A DNA stretch of 42,775 bases from an uncultured Rubritalea sp. (GCA_937132085.1 CAKZNV010000097.1:1-42775), one strand, 5' to 3'; counted from the stretch's first letter, positions 15,072-23,741 are shown. The notes: a model not told the origin generated them from the letters alone. Translations and numbers: made by a program.

Positions 15072-16208
15072 TTACGCTTCAAAGAGGTTCTTGTGAGAAG
15101 CTTTCACAGAGTTGTATGCTTGATCCCAAGTTAGCTTTGGATTCGACGCAATCTTCTCATTACAGAGAGCAGTGATCTGTTGACCCTTGTTCTCTCCATC
15201 AGTCGATCTACCGCCGAGCTCACCAGTTTTAGAGGCTGTCTTAAACTTAGGTTCAGCTTCAAGAATAGCTTTAGAAGCCTCCTCAAAGTTAGCTTCGTTA
15301 GCGAGGTCCTGGATAAAGCTTTCACGCTTACCAGTTTCTACGCGGCCTTGCTTGATAGCGACATCTACCACCATTCCGCATCGAGCGATTTTCTCGTTTG
15401 CTAGGTTTGTCTCAGTTTCCTGTAGTGAAGCTTTTACCGTAGTAAGCTCAGTCTCTAAGCCTGCCACTTTAGCCGCATCTGCTTTCAACCCTGGAATCTC
15501 ATTTGCGAGATTCATCACGGCTGCCGTCACATCCTCATCTGAGGCACCTGGTTTAATTAGGCCAGACGCCAGCAAGGTTTCTTTCACGTGTTGTATGTTC
15601 ATAGATTTTGTAGTTGTTAGATCTTCATTAGCCATCATCTGAGACGCCATTACTGGCTGCACATTGATGTTTGGCTCATTAGTCCAGCCCACGCTGGAGA
15701 GTTTGCGAGGTCGGTAGTTTCCCACGGCATCACGGATGCAGCCCCAGTTAGGAGAATGACCGTCAAAGGTCTCTTCATTCACTAAATGAACGCCTTTTTT
15801 GTTAAACCGGACACGTGCTTCAAGACCTGAGATACCAGGGCGAAGCTCTTTAATGCGTCCATACGCACCGCCGTCTTTATAACGGTCTTTGAAAAGGGGA
15901 TGGTCTGGATGACCGATATACCAGGGCAGACCTAGCATTTTAAACTTTCGAGAATTCGCAAAGTCACGAACCATCTCCACTGCGTCGTCACGCTCGAACA
16001 CCTGCATACCAGCCGAGTGTCTATGCCTTCCATACGGAGCTATCTCTACCCACACACCACGACGAGCCGTGATAGCCTCATTAGACAAATGAGTGAGCAC
16101 CGCAGTAGAAACGAGTTCTACTAGAGTAGCTGCACCTTCTGACTTGTTAGCCAGAAAAGTAAGTTGTCTATTAAGTAAGCGCGGCAGGATAGCCAGTAAT
16201 TTAGTCAT
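15072..16208 (-). CDS. Mu I-like head maturation protease with scaffold region
   Basis: This is a protein of 378 residues from ATG 16208. The N-terminal 190 residues resemble Mu gpI-type proteases: WVEIAPYGRH, then LPWYIGHPDHP, YGRIKELRPG and NEETFDGHSPNWGC. A link follows and then a helical scaffold-like part rich in Ala, Glu and Lys (LKADAAKVAGLETELTTVKASLQ). As in Mu, where protease I and scaffold Z share the C-terminus, an internal ATG at 15602 (MNIQHVKETLL) could yield a separate 176-residue scaffold. An upstream in-frame ATG at 16229 lies in the loop of an inverted repeat (TGCAGG/CCTGCA, 16219-16238), so I prefer 16208. A TGTTGCG box precedes the gene. Confidence 0.8.
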   Translation of the reverse strand: MTKLLAILPRLLNRQLTFLANKSEGAATLVELVSTAVLTHLSNEAITARRGVWVEIAPYGRHRHSAGMQVFERDDAVEMVRDFANSRKFKMLGLPWYIGHPDHPLFKDRYKDGGAYGRIKELRPGISGLEARVRFNKKGVHLVNEETFDGHSPNWGCIRDAVGNYRPRKLSSVGWTNEPNINVQPVMASQMMANEDLTTTKSMNIQHVKETLLASGLIKPGASDEDVTAAVMNLANEIPGLKADAAKVAGLETELTTVKASLQETETNLANEKIARCGMVVDVAIKQGRVETGKRESFIQDLANEANFEEASKAILEAEPKFKTASKTGELGGRSTDGENKGQQITALCNEKIASNPKLTWDQAYNSVKASHKNLFEA

Positions 16209-16242
16209 GCACAGACTATGCAGGAACATCTACCTGCACAGG

Positions 16243-16256
16243 CAACACACGCAACA
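16243..16256 (-). promoter_or_regulatory. TGTTGCG box 2 (candidate late promoter element)
   Basis: The minus strand reads TGTTGCGTGTGTTG, identical to box 1. It is 34 bp upstream of the protease start and follows the portal gene. The portal-protease gap also holds the distant inverted arms GAGCCGAG and CTCGGC (about 16269 and 16320). Confidence 0.6.
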
Positions 16257-16348
16257 CATAGCACCATTAGAGCCGAGTTATCAGTGTTAACTTCTAGGTG
16301 TTAGATTGAAAAAAGCAAAGCTCGGCCAACCTAAAACATAAAACCTAA

Positions 16349-18523
16349 TCACTTAACACTGGCGAAGCCATTAACAACCTCAGCAGCCATGCCTCTAACA
16401 ATAGCCTCTTCAAGCTCTGGAGATTCTGGCACAGGTGATTCCGCTATTCTTAATAGTAGAGCCTTGCGTAGTGCAGGATCTGTTTCATTCAGAGCAGCGG
16501 CTATATCTTGTGCCATTGGCTGAAAATCTTTCTGCATCGCTGCCTGAGCATTTTCGAGCGCATCATCTACAGCACTCTCTACCGGATTCAAGCCCGGATC
16601 TTTATTAGCGAAGAACGCCAGGAACCTACTTAGGAAACCTCTTGACCTAGCAGTCCTTGCTTGCGAAAGTTCTCTTTCACTCGGCGTTTGAAATCTTCTT
16701 TCGTCTCGCCCTTCTGGACCGAGATCATCACTGCGCCGCTCGTTTTCGAGGTCTGTTTTTTTGATGGTGTTTTCATTGTTCTGTTCTTGTTGTGATTTAG
16801 TGGTGTTGTGCTCTGTAAAGGTGTCGAGATGGAAGAAAGCTATCTGTTCATGCTCCAAAGATAAATCTAGCGCCTCTTCATAATCAGCGACGACGATTGG
16901 AACGTCAAGGTAAACTTTGCCATCCTCAGTGTTCAGCCAGCCTCCAAGCTTCCTATTATCAGTATTAAGGTCATCCCAGAACTCATCGATATAAGCATCC
17001 AGATTTTCTTCAGTGAGCTCGTCATAGATACGCTCTGTATTCTTATCCACAGCCACCACATAGCCAGTCATCTGAGTGGAGCCGTCCAGGTTCACAGTGA
17101 ATCCACCATTATCCTTCAGCATCTTCATCAGAGCGTTTCCACTAGAAGTCAAAGCGCTATCACTAGCCGAGGACTTGTTAGATCCAAATCTACCTTTAGC
17201 GTCTCGCCCCTGGTTAATATGGTGATCACCTCCAGCGACATTCGCCAGTTCAGCATCTACCACTTTATCCTTTGATCTTTCACCTTTATCCTGAGACAAA
17301 GTCTCTTCATCATCTTCAGGGACCTTTCGGCCGTAACGCTCTGCTAGATCATTAACGCTGTGCTTGAAGCCCATTTCATAAAGCCCTTTATCTACCGTGA
17401 GCTCATCACCTGTAGATTCTAGATCACTCACATCGAGCTCGAACTTTACCAGGACCTCATCAGTTCCCAGCGCATACTTCACGATGTAGCTGATCAGCTG
17501 CTTATTAATAGTATCAGAAATTTTCTTGCAGTCATCGAGCTCTAGCGTATCCGCTTCAGCATTCTGAGCCAGACTGCCTACAGATTCCTCGCGGCTCATT
17601 GTCGATAGATCGCTCCCATGCCAGACAGCTGCCATCGCACGATCGATGTATTCTACCAGAGCTTCCATAGGAGTAGTGCCAGTGCTACTTTTCACAGTAG
17701 GAAATTCTAGCTCAGTTCCATTCCTAGAAACTACCGCTGCCATCTCTGATCCGAAGCTTGCCACCATCTCATGCACTGCTTCCCATTCCTTCGTGTCCGG
17801 AGACGCATCAGTTTTAGCGATTAGACCAGGCACACCGAACTTATCACAGAACGCTAGAATATCTTTCAGCGGTAGACTCTTAAACATGTAAGCTATTCCT
17901 GAGCTTTCCATCAGACCATCAGCCACAGTCACCATCCATTCGCCAGGCTCTATATCTTCACCTGTTAGAGAATTTGGTTGTGCCAGGTATCTGAGTTTTC
18001 CAGACTTTCGCTCGAAGAACCATAGCGGCACCTCCACAGCTTCAAAGGTGAGGCCATGCGCATCTGGCTGCCAGATCAGCTCATGCACTGCATACTTCAT
18101 GCCCACAGCATTCATCATGCTACGGATGATTCCTGCAAAGCCTTCTAACTTGTCACCATCCACCGCACTTTTCAGCACACAGTGATTTAGCGCATGTTCC
18201 ACGATGTCTCTCTGAGCTTCCGCTGCAGGGCCTTCTTCGTGCATCACTATATTCCAGTCTCTACGCCCTGGCTTCTTCAGACGCTTAGGAATGATGCCAG
18301 CCAAACGCAAATCTCGTCTCGCCATCACATCCCAGATTCTAGCTAAGTTAGAAATCTCGCCACGCTCCCAAGCATCCATGTTACTAGACAGGCTAGCAGG
18401 TGATAGATTGCGGATAGGATTAAATCTGTTCTGAGTTTCCCACATCACACGCTCGGCAGACACTCTGCTTTCTGATTTGCGGTTTTTCACGCCTCCTAGA
18501 TTGTTCTTAAATTTCTTAGCCAT
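16349..18523 (-). CDS. Portal protein (DUF935, Mu gp29-like) with extra C-terminal domain
   Basis: This 724-residue protein has a part (to about 430) typical of the DUF935 portal family: PIRNLSPASLSSNMDAWERG, LRLAGIIPKRLKKPGRRDW, then GIAYMFKSLPLKDILAFCDKFGVPG and MEALVEYIDRAMAAVWHGSDLS. It forms the dodecameric DNA entry ring. Residues about 473-572 form a separate domain with GGFTVNLDGS, LGGWLNTEDGKVYLDV and EHEQIAFFHLDT. I associate this kind of block with polyvalent or MuF-type phage proteins and not with a standard portal. A basic and then helical tail follows (573-724). Typical Mu portals are about 510 residues, so this one has gained roughly 200. Confidence 0.85.
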   Translation of the reverse strand: MAKKFKNNLGGVKNRKSESRVSAERVMWETQNRFNPIRNLSPASLSSNMDAWERGEISNLARIWDVMARRDLRLAGIIPKRLKKPGRRDWNIVMHEEGPAAEAQRDIVEHALNHCVLKSAVDGDKLEGFAGIIRSMMNAVGMKYAVHELIWQPDAHGLTFEAVEVPLWFFERKSGKLRYLAQPNSLTGEDIEPGEWMVTVADGLMESSGIAYMFKSLPLKDILAFCDKFGVPGLIAKTDASPDTKEWEAVHEMVASFGSEMAAVVSRNGTELEFPTVKSSTGTTPMEALVEYIDRAMAAVWHGSDLSTMSREESVGSLAQNAEADTLELDDCKKISDTINKQLISYIVKYALGTDEVLVKFELDVSDLESTGDELTVDKGLYEMGFKHSVNDLAERYGRKVPEDDEETLSQDKGERSKDKVVDAELANVAGGDHHINQGRDAKGRFGSNKSSASDSALTSSGNALMKMLKDNGGFTVNLDGSTQMTGYVVAVDKNTERIYDELTEENLDAYIDEFWDDLNTDNRKLGGWLNTEDGKVYLDVPIVVADYEEALDLSLEHEQIAFFHLDTFTEHNTTKSQQEQNNENTIKKTDLENERRSDDLGPEGRDERRFQTPSERELSQARTARSRGFLSRFLAFFANKDPGLNPVESAVDDALENAQAAMQKDFQPMAQDIAAALNETDPALRKALLLRIAESPVPESPELEEAIVRGMAAEVVNGFASVK

Positions 18524-18745
18524 AGATTATGATTTGATGATGATTTGTGAGGTGATAGAGAAACGCTTTATAATTAAGGTTGCCAAATTGTCATAGACAC
18601 TTTGCACGGCTTTGCAGCGGGGGGTCGCTAGAACTTCAGCACTCAATACTCGTCTAAACCCATTCAAAGCCCAAATAAGCCAAATATGAGCTTTTCGATT
18701 TTTAGCGCTCATCGTGCATCTAATCCGTGAACCTAATCCCCGAAC

Positions 18746-18773
18746 CAATGACAATTGACCAATGACCAATGAC
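18746..18773. repeat. CAATGAC-type 7-bp array after the large terminase gene
   Basis: Units CAATGAC, AATTGAC, CAATGAC, CAATGAC, starting 13 bases after the terminase stop. The 260-bp gap up to the portal start otherwise holds no convincing gene. An 87-codon open frame there reads as non-protein and runs through the repeat. Confidence 0.75.
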
Positions 18774-18786
18774 GATGACGAAGTCT

Positions 18787-20913
18787 TCATATCAGCCCTC
18801 CCGATCTCTTTTGCCTCGCTCGATGCGTTCTACCTGTCGGAGTTGAATAATGAAACTTAGTAGCTCTGTTAGATCCTGCACCCACTTCTTCAGCTAGTGC
18901 AGCATAGGCCGCTGCGAGTAGTAAATGGTTCTCGCACTTGTCCACGTAGTCAGTGCCGTTGCCTTCATCATCTTCTACCTTTTTAGATCCTGTGATGAAA
19001 TGACTCTCTAGCAGCTCCACACCTACCGGACTACCTGGCACCTTCCGAGGAAACTGCATTACTGGATCTTCCAGCACTGCACCGTCTACCACGCGGACCA
19101 CGTTTTCATTTGGAGTAAGCAGCTCTTTCACCGCTCTATCGATAGTTTCAAATCTGTTACAGGAAATGATAGGATAGAACCAAGTCTTGCCGCCCTTAGT
19201 TTCCTTACCGAGTTTTTGCTCGATGCCAGCGCCTTCTTTCTTGGTGAACTCCACCACAGCCGCTTTAAGATTCTTCCATCTCTTACGCTGGCCGTCCCAG
19301 ATCAGCCCACCAGGGAAAGAAATGTATGCCTTGTCCGGATCATCGATTTGTGGCCAGTCATAATCATTAAGACCATGTAGAGCGTAGGTGATAGAGCGGG
19401 CTTCATCTACTGCAGGGCGAGCATCGATAAATAAACAGCTGAGCTGCATCTTGTGAAATAGAGTCACAGAGCGAGAGACCATATCACCTAGTGGAATATC
19501 CTCAGCCCACTTCGTGCGCTTCTTAGATTCACTATGACTCTCACGTGCTACGAACCAACATCTGTTTCCTGTATCTAGTCCAGCATAGCCGCTTGTGTGC
19601 TGTGCCAGGCTAAGAGAAAAGTCATAAGGTTCTGCCACTGCCTTTGAGCGCTCAATGACATCTGGAGTGATTGCCTGCGTAGTGCTCTGCGGCATAGCCT
19701 GAACATCACAGCGGAACACCACCATCAGATCCGGATCTCTCACCGCATCATGCCAGCGACTCACTATCTGATTCAGCGGAGCTGCTGCTATACTGATCTG
19801 TGAAATCCTCACTGACCATTTACGCATCTTGATTCTATCCGGGCGCTGAGCCACTGGCACAGGGAATTCCCGATCGATCTGCACTCCAGTATCAGGACAT
19901 GCTAGATAGAATTCTTGCCCTGGTTCATACGCCCATTCTCTACCTTCAGAGTTCTTAAACTTTCCTGTGAGCTCCAAGCGTGGATCTGATTCACTAGGAG
20001 ATTCACCGACCTGCATTCTACAGACTTGCGGCCACTGTTCCTCGACACTCACCAGATCACCAAGCTTGTAATGATTTACAACATCCTCACCAATGATCGA
20101 TCTAGTGAAAATATCAGCATAGTTGTCTCTAACAACTTTCTGCTCAGACAGAGAAACAGGATACTGCATCACATGCTGTGAGCCGTTTTCAAATTGCTTA
20201 TTCTGGCCGCTGCCGTGGACACGCTGCGTGCCAATACTAGATCTCAAACGCAGATCCGAGGCAGTCATACGACCTGTTAGATACTTAGAGCGCTTTGCTG
20301 GAATGTCGTCTTTCTCATCCTCCATCGCCACATCCATCGAGAACGATGTAGGAATTTTACCCATGCCACGGATCATGCCAAACGCCTTGAACTCTCCATT
20401 ACCTGCGGACGAGCCGTGCGAGTGCAAGCCAGAGACCATGAATGCACCTTTACGATTCACTGAGCGGCCAGTCTTAGATTCACCCTTGCCGACCTGCATT
20501 AGAGGTCCTAGCCAGTCGATCTGTTCGATCACGTCCGGGCGCAACTTAGAATCCACGATACCTTCTACCAAGTCATCATCTGGAAGATAAAGGCCCCAGT
20601 TGTAACCTAAGATAGCAGTAGCATAAGCCCCGAAGTTAAGCGCTAGAATAGTCTTGCCGAACTGAGCGCCACCACAAACATCAATGATAGAGTCTGGCAG
20701 AGGCTTGCCAGTATGAGAGCCGAGCACATGGTCAAAGATCTCCGCAACGAACGCCAAAGGCTGCCGACCATCAAATGAATACTGAGCATACGCACCACCA
20801 GAAATCTTGACCTTAGCCTCAGTCTCCAGGAACTCACGAAATGACCGCAGCATAGGCACCTGTGATGGTGAGTCTGCTCTCAGTCTATCGTTTATGTGAT
20901 TTAATACGCTCAT
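18787..20913 (-). CDS. Terminase large subunit (GpA-type)
   Basis: This 708-residue protein is the packaging motor. The ATPase part has a Walker A-like VCGGAQFGKTIL (residues 79-90), the A-Q-x-G-K-T form seen in GpA-type terminases, and an acidic Walker B region MEDEKDD (197-203). The nuclease part has an RNase H-like core with GYAGLDTGNRCWFVARES and a second acid in LFIDARPAVDEA. It cuts the concatemer or, for a transposable phage, host-flanked DNA during headful packaging. It follows the small terminase gene with a 48-bp gap containing a 9-bp periodic repeat. Downstream is a GTCATTG array. Confidence 0.85.
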   Translation of the reverse strand: MSVLNHINDRLRADSPSQVPMLRSFREFLETEAKVKISGGAYAQYSFDGRQPLAFVAEIFDHVLGSHTGKPLPDSIIDVCGGAQFGKTILALNFGAYATAILGYNWGLYLPDDDLVEGIVDSKLRPDVIEQIDWLGPLMQVGKGESKTGRSVNRKGAFMVSGLHSHGSSAGNGEFKAFGMIRGMGKIPTSFSMDVAMEDEKDDIPAKRSKYLTGRMTASDLRLRSSIGTQRVHGSGQNKQFENGSQHVMQYPVSLSEQKVVRDNYADIFTRSIIGEDVVNHYKLGDLVSVEEQWPQVCRMQVGESPSESDPRLELTGKFKNSEGREWAYEPGQEFYLACPDTGVQIDREFPVPVAQRPDRIKMRKWSVRISQISIAAAPLNQIVSRWHDAVRDPDLMVVFRCDVQAMPQSTTQAITPDVIERSKAVAEPYDFSLSLAQHTSGYAGLDTGNRCWFVARESHSESKKRTKWAEDIPLGDMVSRSVTLFHKMQLSCLFIDARPAVDEARSITYALHGLNDYDWPQIDDPDKAYISFPGGLIWDGQRKRWKNLKAAVVEFTKKEGAGIEQKLGKETKGGKTWFYPIISCNRFETIDRAVKELLTPNENVVRVVDGAVLEDPVMQFPRKVPGSPVGVELLESHFITGSKKVEDDEGNGTDYVDKCENHLLLAAAYAALAEEVGAGSNRATKFHYSTPTGRTHRARQKRSGGLI

Positions 20914-20940
20914 TTTATCAGTTTCATCATGCTCGGATCA

Positions 20941-20967
20941 GTCCTATAGGTCCCATAAATCCTATGA
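20941..20967. repeat. 9-bp periodic repeat at the small terminase stop
   Basis: Units GTCCTATAG, GTCCCATAA, ATCCTATGA. It begins at the stop codon of the small terminase gene (minus strand). A similar array lies at 25236-25271. Confidence 0.6.
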
Positions 20968-21513
20968 GCTCGCCACCACTTGCTTCAGTTCCTCAAACAG
21001 CTTCTCAGCCTTCTTATTTCCCTTAATTTCCTTATAGAGTTCATCCAGACCAGCCTCTATTTTCTCTTTCATGCGCAGCTGATTCTTCTCAGTCTCTAGT
21101 CTCTGCCGAGTTTCCTCTAGCATCAGCTTACGCAGCTGCACGAAGCTCGCTGGATCTCCGGACTTCAGAGCTTCGGCCATGAAGAACTTCTGACCTAGCT
21201 TAGCCATCTCTTCGCCATCCAGATCGCCTTTCTCCATCAGATCTTCCATCATCTGATTTGAGGTATCACGAGCTTCATCCAGCCTACGTTTCAGCTTCAG
21301 CCATTTATAAAATTTACCTACAGTCGTGGTAGATACCTTGATTCTAGGCAGCGGATCAGAGCCCGCCGCTAACTCTGCACGGATAGCCTCCAGTGTCAGA
21401 GCGTCTTGCTCTGGATCATCCGGATGGCGGAGATCCCACAGCACACCTAAGATGTCTTTAGACAGCTTCTTCAGCTTAGAGTTTGCATAAACAGCGGTAT
21501 CGTTGGCAGCCAT
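20962..21513 (-). CDS. Terminase small subunit (DUF3486 / Mu gp27-like)
   Basis: This helical protein of 183 residues lies just before the large terminase gene. The N-terminal part (KLKKLSKDILGVLWDL, LTLEAIRAELAAG, VSTTTVGKFYKWLKLKRRLDEA) looks like a helix-turn-helix DNA-recognition region, as in DUF3486 proteins. The C-terminal half is a coiled coil (EETRQRLETEKNQLRMKEKI) for oligomerisation. It would recognise the packaging site near the phage end and load the large subunit. The family call is by gene order and pattern. Confidence 0.65.
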   Translation of the reverse strand: MAANDTAVYANSKLKKLSKDILGVLWDLRHPDDPEQDALTLEAIRAELAAGSDPLPRIKVSTTTVGKFYKWLKLKRRLDEARDTSNQMMEDLMEKGDLDGEEMAKLGQKFFMAEALKSGDPASFVQLRKLMLEETRQRLETEKNQLRMKEKIEAGLDELYKEIKGNKKAEKLFEELKQVVASS

Positions 21514-21519
21514 ATCAGA

Positions 21520-21789
21520 TTAAATGTTTTCACGAGCTATGCCCGCTTTAGTAATGCACCATTCCTTTTCTTCCGTCTCTTCATTATCCTGGTTAGACAC
21601 GTAGCCTTCAGCATAGTTCCACTCCAGAGCCAGCTTCACATCCATTTCAGACGCATCAGGTTCTAGGACTTCATTAGAGAAATCAGTCAGAGCTTTCTCT
21701 GTCAGGTAATAGCCAGCAGTCATGTTCAGAACCTCTCGCACTACGCGGCGGACTCTACCTACTGGATGTTTAAATTTCTTCTTAGCCAT
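21520..21789 (-). CDS. Small winged-helix-like phage protein
   Basis: This 89-residue protein is basic at the start (MAKKKFKHPVGRVRRVVREVL) and then reads LTEKALTDFSNEVLEP, VKLALEWNYAEGYVSNQDNEETEEKEWCITKAGIA, a helix-helix-strand-strand pattern of a winged helix ending with the typical W-x-I-T-x-x-G. It occupies the place of small accessory genes before terminase in Mu-like phages (Mu gp26 region). A role in packaging or regulation is possible but unproven. It has a 6-bp gap to the small terminase gene. Confidence 0.6.
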   Translation of the reverse strand: MAKKKFKHPVGRVRRVVREVLNMTAGYYLTEKALTDFSNEVLEPDASEMDVKLALEWNYAEGYVSNQDNEETEEKEWCITKAGIARENI

Positions 21790-21794
21790 AATTG

Positions 21795-22214
21795 TTAGGT
21801 TTGTGATTTATCGGAACTTTCCAGTTTTGTTTCGCACCGCACTACTCGATCACGCATGAATTTAATGTCCTCATGGATTCTCAATCTACCAGCCACAGCG
21901 GCCTTAGCCACCGACTCAATAACATCTGTAAGCCGTTGATCTCGTTCATCCATCTTATCAAATGTTCGTTGCTGCATTCCATCCAGCTTAGTAATATCGT
22001 GCGCTAGAGTAGTGCGTAATCCATCGAACTCTCTACGAGTAACAAAGTGATCTTCCATCTTCACATGCACAGGAGTTGACTGTTCACCTGTCGTCTTAGG
22101 CTTCGCAGTCATTTTCTTAAACGTGAAGTAAAGAAGACCTAGTAAAATGGCGCTGAGTATCCATTGGAGAAGGTTCTCCGCTAGAGGTGCGGCGGTCAGT
22201 ATAATGTGATTCAT
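21795..22214 (-). CDS. Membrane-anchored coiled-coil protein (DUF2730 / spanin-like)
   Basis: This 139-residue protein has one N-terminal membrane segment (about residues 12-30, NLLQWILSAILLGLLYFTF), a short polar linker, then a charged helical region (HFVTRREFDGLRTTLAHDITKLD ... FDKMDERDQRLTDVIESVAKA). Such proteins in this slot of Mu-like phages are called DUF2730 (Mu gp25-like). The topology would also suit an inner membrane spanin subunit. The sequence does not distinguish the two. Confidence 0.55.
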   Translation of the reverse strand: MNHIILTAAPLAENLLQWILSAILLGLLYFTFKKMTAKPKTTGEQSTPVHVKMEDHFVTRREFDGLRTTLAHDITKLDGMQQRTFDKMDERDQRLTDVIESVAKAAVAGRLRIHEDIKFMRDRVVRCETKLESSDKSQT

Positions 22215-22242
22215 AAATATTATTTTGTAGGTAGTGTATTTG

Positions 22243-22455
22243 TTAGAAGTTGATTTCCACTTCAGCGATGAAGCGGCCGACTGCTACTTCTAGGCATTCA
22301 TCGAGCATGTATCCTGCTGCGTAATTTTTGCTCCAGCGTTTCTTTCTTAGTTCTTGGATTAGCGCTGCTAGATCCTCGCTTGTCAGCGTGTTCACTTCTC
22401 GGCTTGGATCTGCGGCGATGGTGATCTGCTGAAATATCTCGATAGGTTTCTCCAT
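22243..22455 (-). CDS. Small phage protein, overlapping frame upstream
   Basis: This 70-residue protein (MEKPIEIFQQITIAAD ... LEVAVGRFIAEVEINF) is acidic and mostly helical. A second minus-strand frame (22298-22525, starting MLMTEETQLETVYRTVEILRRMKN) overlaps the amidase stop and runs into it. Its first 25 codons look protein-like and the rest like a shadow. Either two small genes overlap, or one gene of about 95 residues was split by a frameshift near 22450. The position after the endolysin would suit a lysis accessory protein. Family unknown. Confidence 0.5.
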   Translation of the reverse strand: MEKPIEIFQQITIAADPSREVNTLTSEDLAALIQELRKKRWSKNYAAGYMLDECLEVAVGRFIAEVEINF

Positions 22456-22511
22456 TCTTCATTCTTCGTAAAATTTCTACTGTGCGGTAAACTGTTTCTA
22501 GCTGAGTCTCT

Positions 22512-23213
22512 TCAGTCATCAGCAAGCAGCTCTGTTAATTGCTTCGCCAGCTTCTTAGCTTTAGACAGACGAGCTCGGAGCCGAACCTCTTCCACAGTAG
22601 CCTTTGTCTTACCGACGCTGGAGTTACCATCATCGACCAGAGCAGGAACATCCGGCTTCAGCAAAACAGGCATATCTAAATAACGCAGCACACCATTAGC
22701 GATCGCTCTTGCACAGCGCTCTTGCACCGCTGGATCTGACAGCTTAGCCTCACCAGATACAGTATGGATAAACTCCAGCTCTATCAGTATAGCCACCATT
22801 CGAGTCTTTCTTAATACAGAGAAACCAGCTTCCTTGACTCCACGGTCAATAGCATCCTCGAACTCATCTAGTAGCGAGTCCTGGATAAACCCTGCGAATC
22901 GTAGACCTTCCTTAGATCCTCGCATAGCAAACGTCTCTATACCTTCAGCTGGAACCTTTGCAGAATTACAATGAATACTGATAAAGAAATCAGCATCGAA
23001 ACTATTAGCAGCATTTGATCGAGCGGACAGAGATTCAAACGTATCAATGTCCCGTGTAAAGCCCATTGTCACACCAGCTAAGCCTAAGTGCTCATAGACC
23101 ATGTTACTCACATTGAGCGCTACATTAGATTCTTTAGTTCCTCCTGGACCTACAGCGCCAGGGTCATGTCCACCATGCCCAGCATCTACCCAGCCTTTAT
23201 AATATTTTCGCAT
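22512..23213 (-). CDS. N-acetylmuramoyl-L-alanine amidase (endolysin)
   Basis: This 233-residue protein has a complete Amidase_3 domain. Zinc ligands and catalytic residues are visible: H13 in VDAGHGGHDPGA, E28 in TKESNVALNV, H81 in FFISIHCNS and E145 in AILIELEFI. It cleaves the bond between muramic acid and the peptide stem during lysis. There is no signal peptide, so release would depend on the holin-like protein encoded next to it. The C-terminal 50 residues are a charged helical tail (VEEVRLRARLSKAKKLAKQL). Confidence 0.9.
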   Translation of the reverse strand: MRKYYKGWVDAGHGGHDPGAVGPGGTKESNVALNVSNMVYEHLGLAGVTMGFTRDIDTFESLSARSNAANSFDADFFISIHCNSAKVPAEGIETFAMRGSKEGLRFAGFIQDSLLDEFEDAIDRGVKEAGFSVLRKTRMVAILIELEFIHTVSGEAKLSDPAVQERCARAIANGVLRYLDMPVLLKPDVPALVDDGNSSVGKTKATVEEVRLRARLSKAKKLAKQLTELLADD

Positions 23214-23303
23214 TGTTTCTTGAGTTAGATTTTAAAAGTTGGGCAGTCAGCAATAGGCTTAATTATTCGCTTTAACTATCTCGTGCCCGGTAAAATAAGT
23301 AGC

Positions 23304-23741
23304 CTACTTAGCGTAGTTGCTTAGTGACTCATTCGCTCTATCGATACCTTCCTGAATCACGGTATTGATCTGATCTGAATTGACCAAGGGAGTGACGGCA
23401 GAGCTTGGGTAAATAGCATGAGTGTCTGACTCCGCTTTGAGTTGTGACTTATCCACCATGATGTCTAGCGCAGCACACGAAGTGAACCCAAAGGCTAGAA
23501 TACTCATCGCAGAAATCATCAGCAGCTGAGAGCTGCCGTTTTTCAATTCATCGAAGAACTGAGAGAAGTTGATCTTGCCCAGCAGCCAGATAATGATGCG
23601 TGACAGGATGATTGCAGCAGCGGCAGCAGTGAGTCTCACAATACTCTCTGCATCCTCTTTACCGATAAGCCCTGCATCAACAGCGAGCATAGAGAAGCCA
23701 GTAAAAAAGTGTCGTAGGATAGAAGTGATTTTGTCTTTCAT
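23304..23741 (-). CDS. Holin-like membrane protein with an internal lipoprotein-like signal
   Basis: This 145-residue protein has an N-terminal half like small phage holins: HFFTGFSMLAVDAGLIGKEDAESIVRLTAAAAAIILSRIIIWLLG, with a membrane segment at 36-55. A second hydrophobic stretch (72-88, QLLMISAMSILAFGFTSCAA) ends in a lipobox-like FTSC with Cys89, followed by a polar periplasm-type tail. An internal ATG (MISAMSILAFGF) could start a separate lipoprotein resembling an outer spanin. It lies upstream of the amidase gene, as lysis cassettes usually do. A TGTTGCG box lies about 87 bp upstream. Confidence 0.65.
   Translation of the reverse strand: MKDKITSILRHFFTGFSMLAVDAGLIGKEDAESIVRLTAAAAAIILSRIIIWLLGKINFSQFFDELKNGSSQLLMISAMSILAFGFTSCAALDIMVDKSQLKAESDTHAIYPSSAVTPLVNSDQINTVIQEGIDRANESLSNYAK

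Noticed and set aside
18527-18790. Open frame of 87 codons between terminase and portal genes
   Set aside because: It runs through the GTCATTG array and repeat-like sequence and has an implausible composition.
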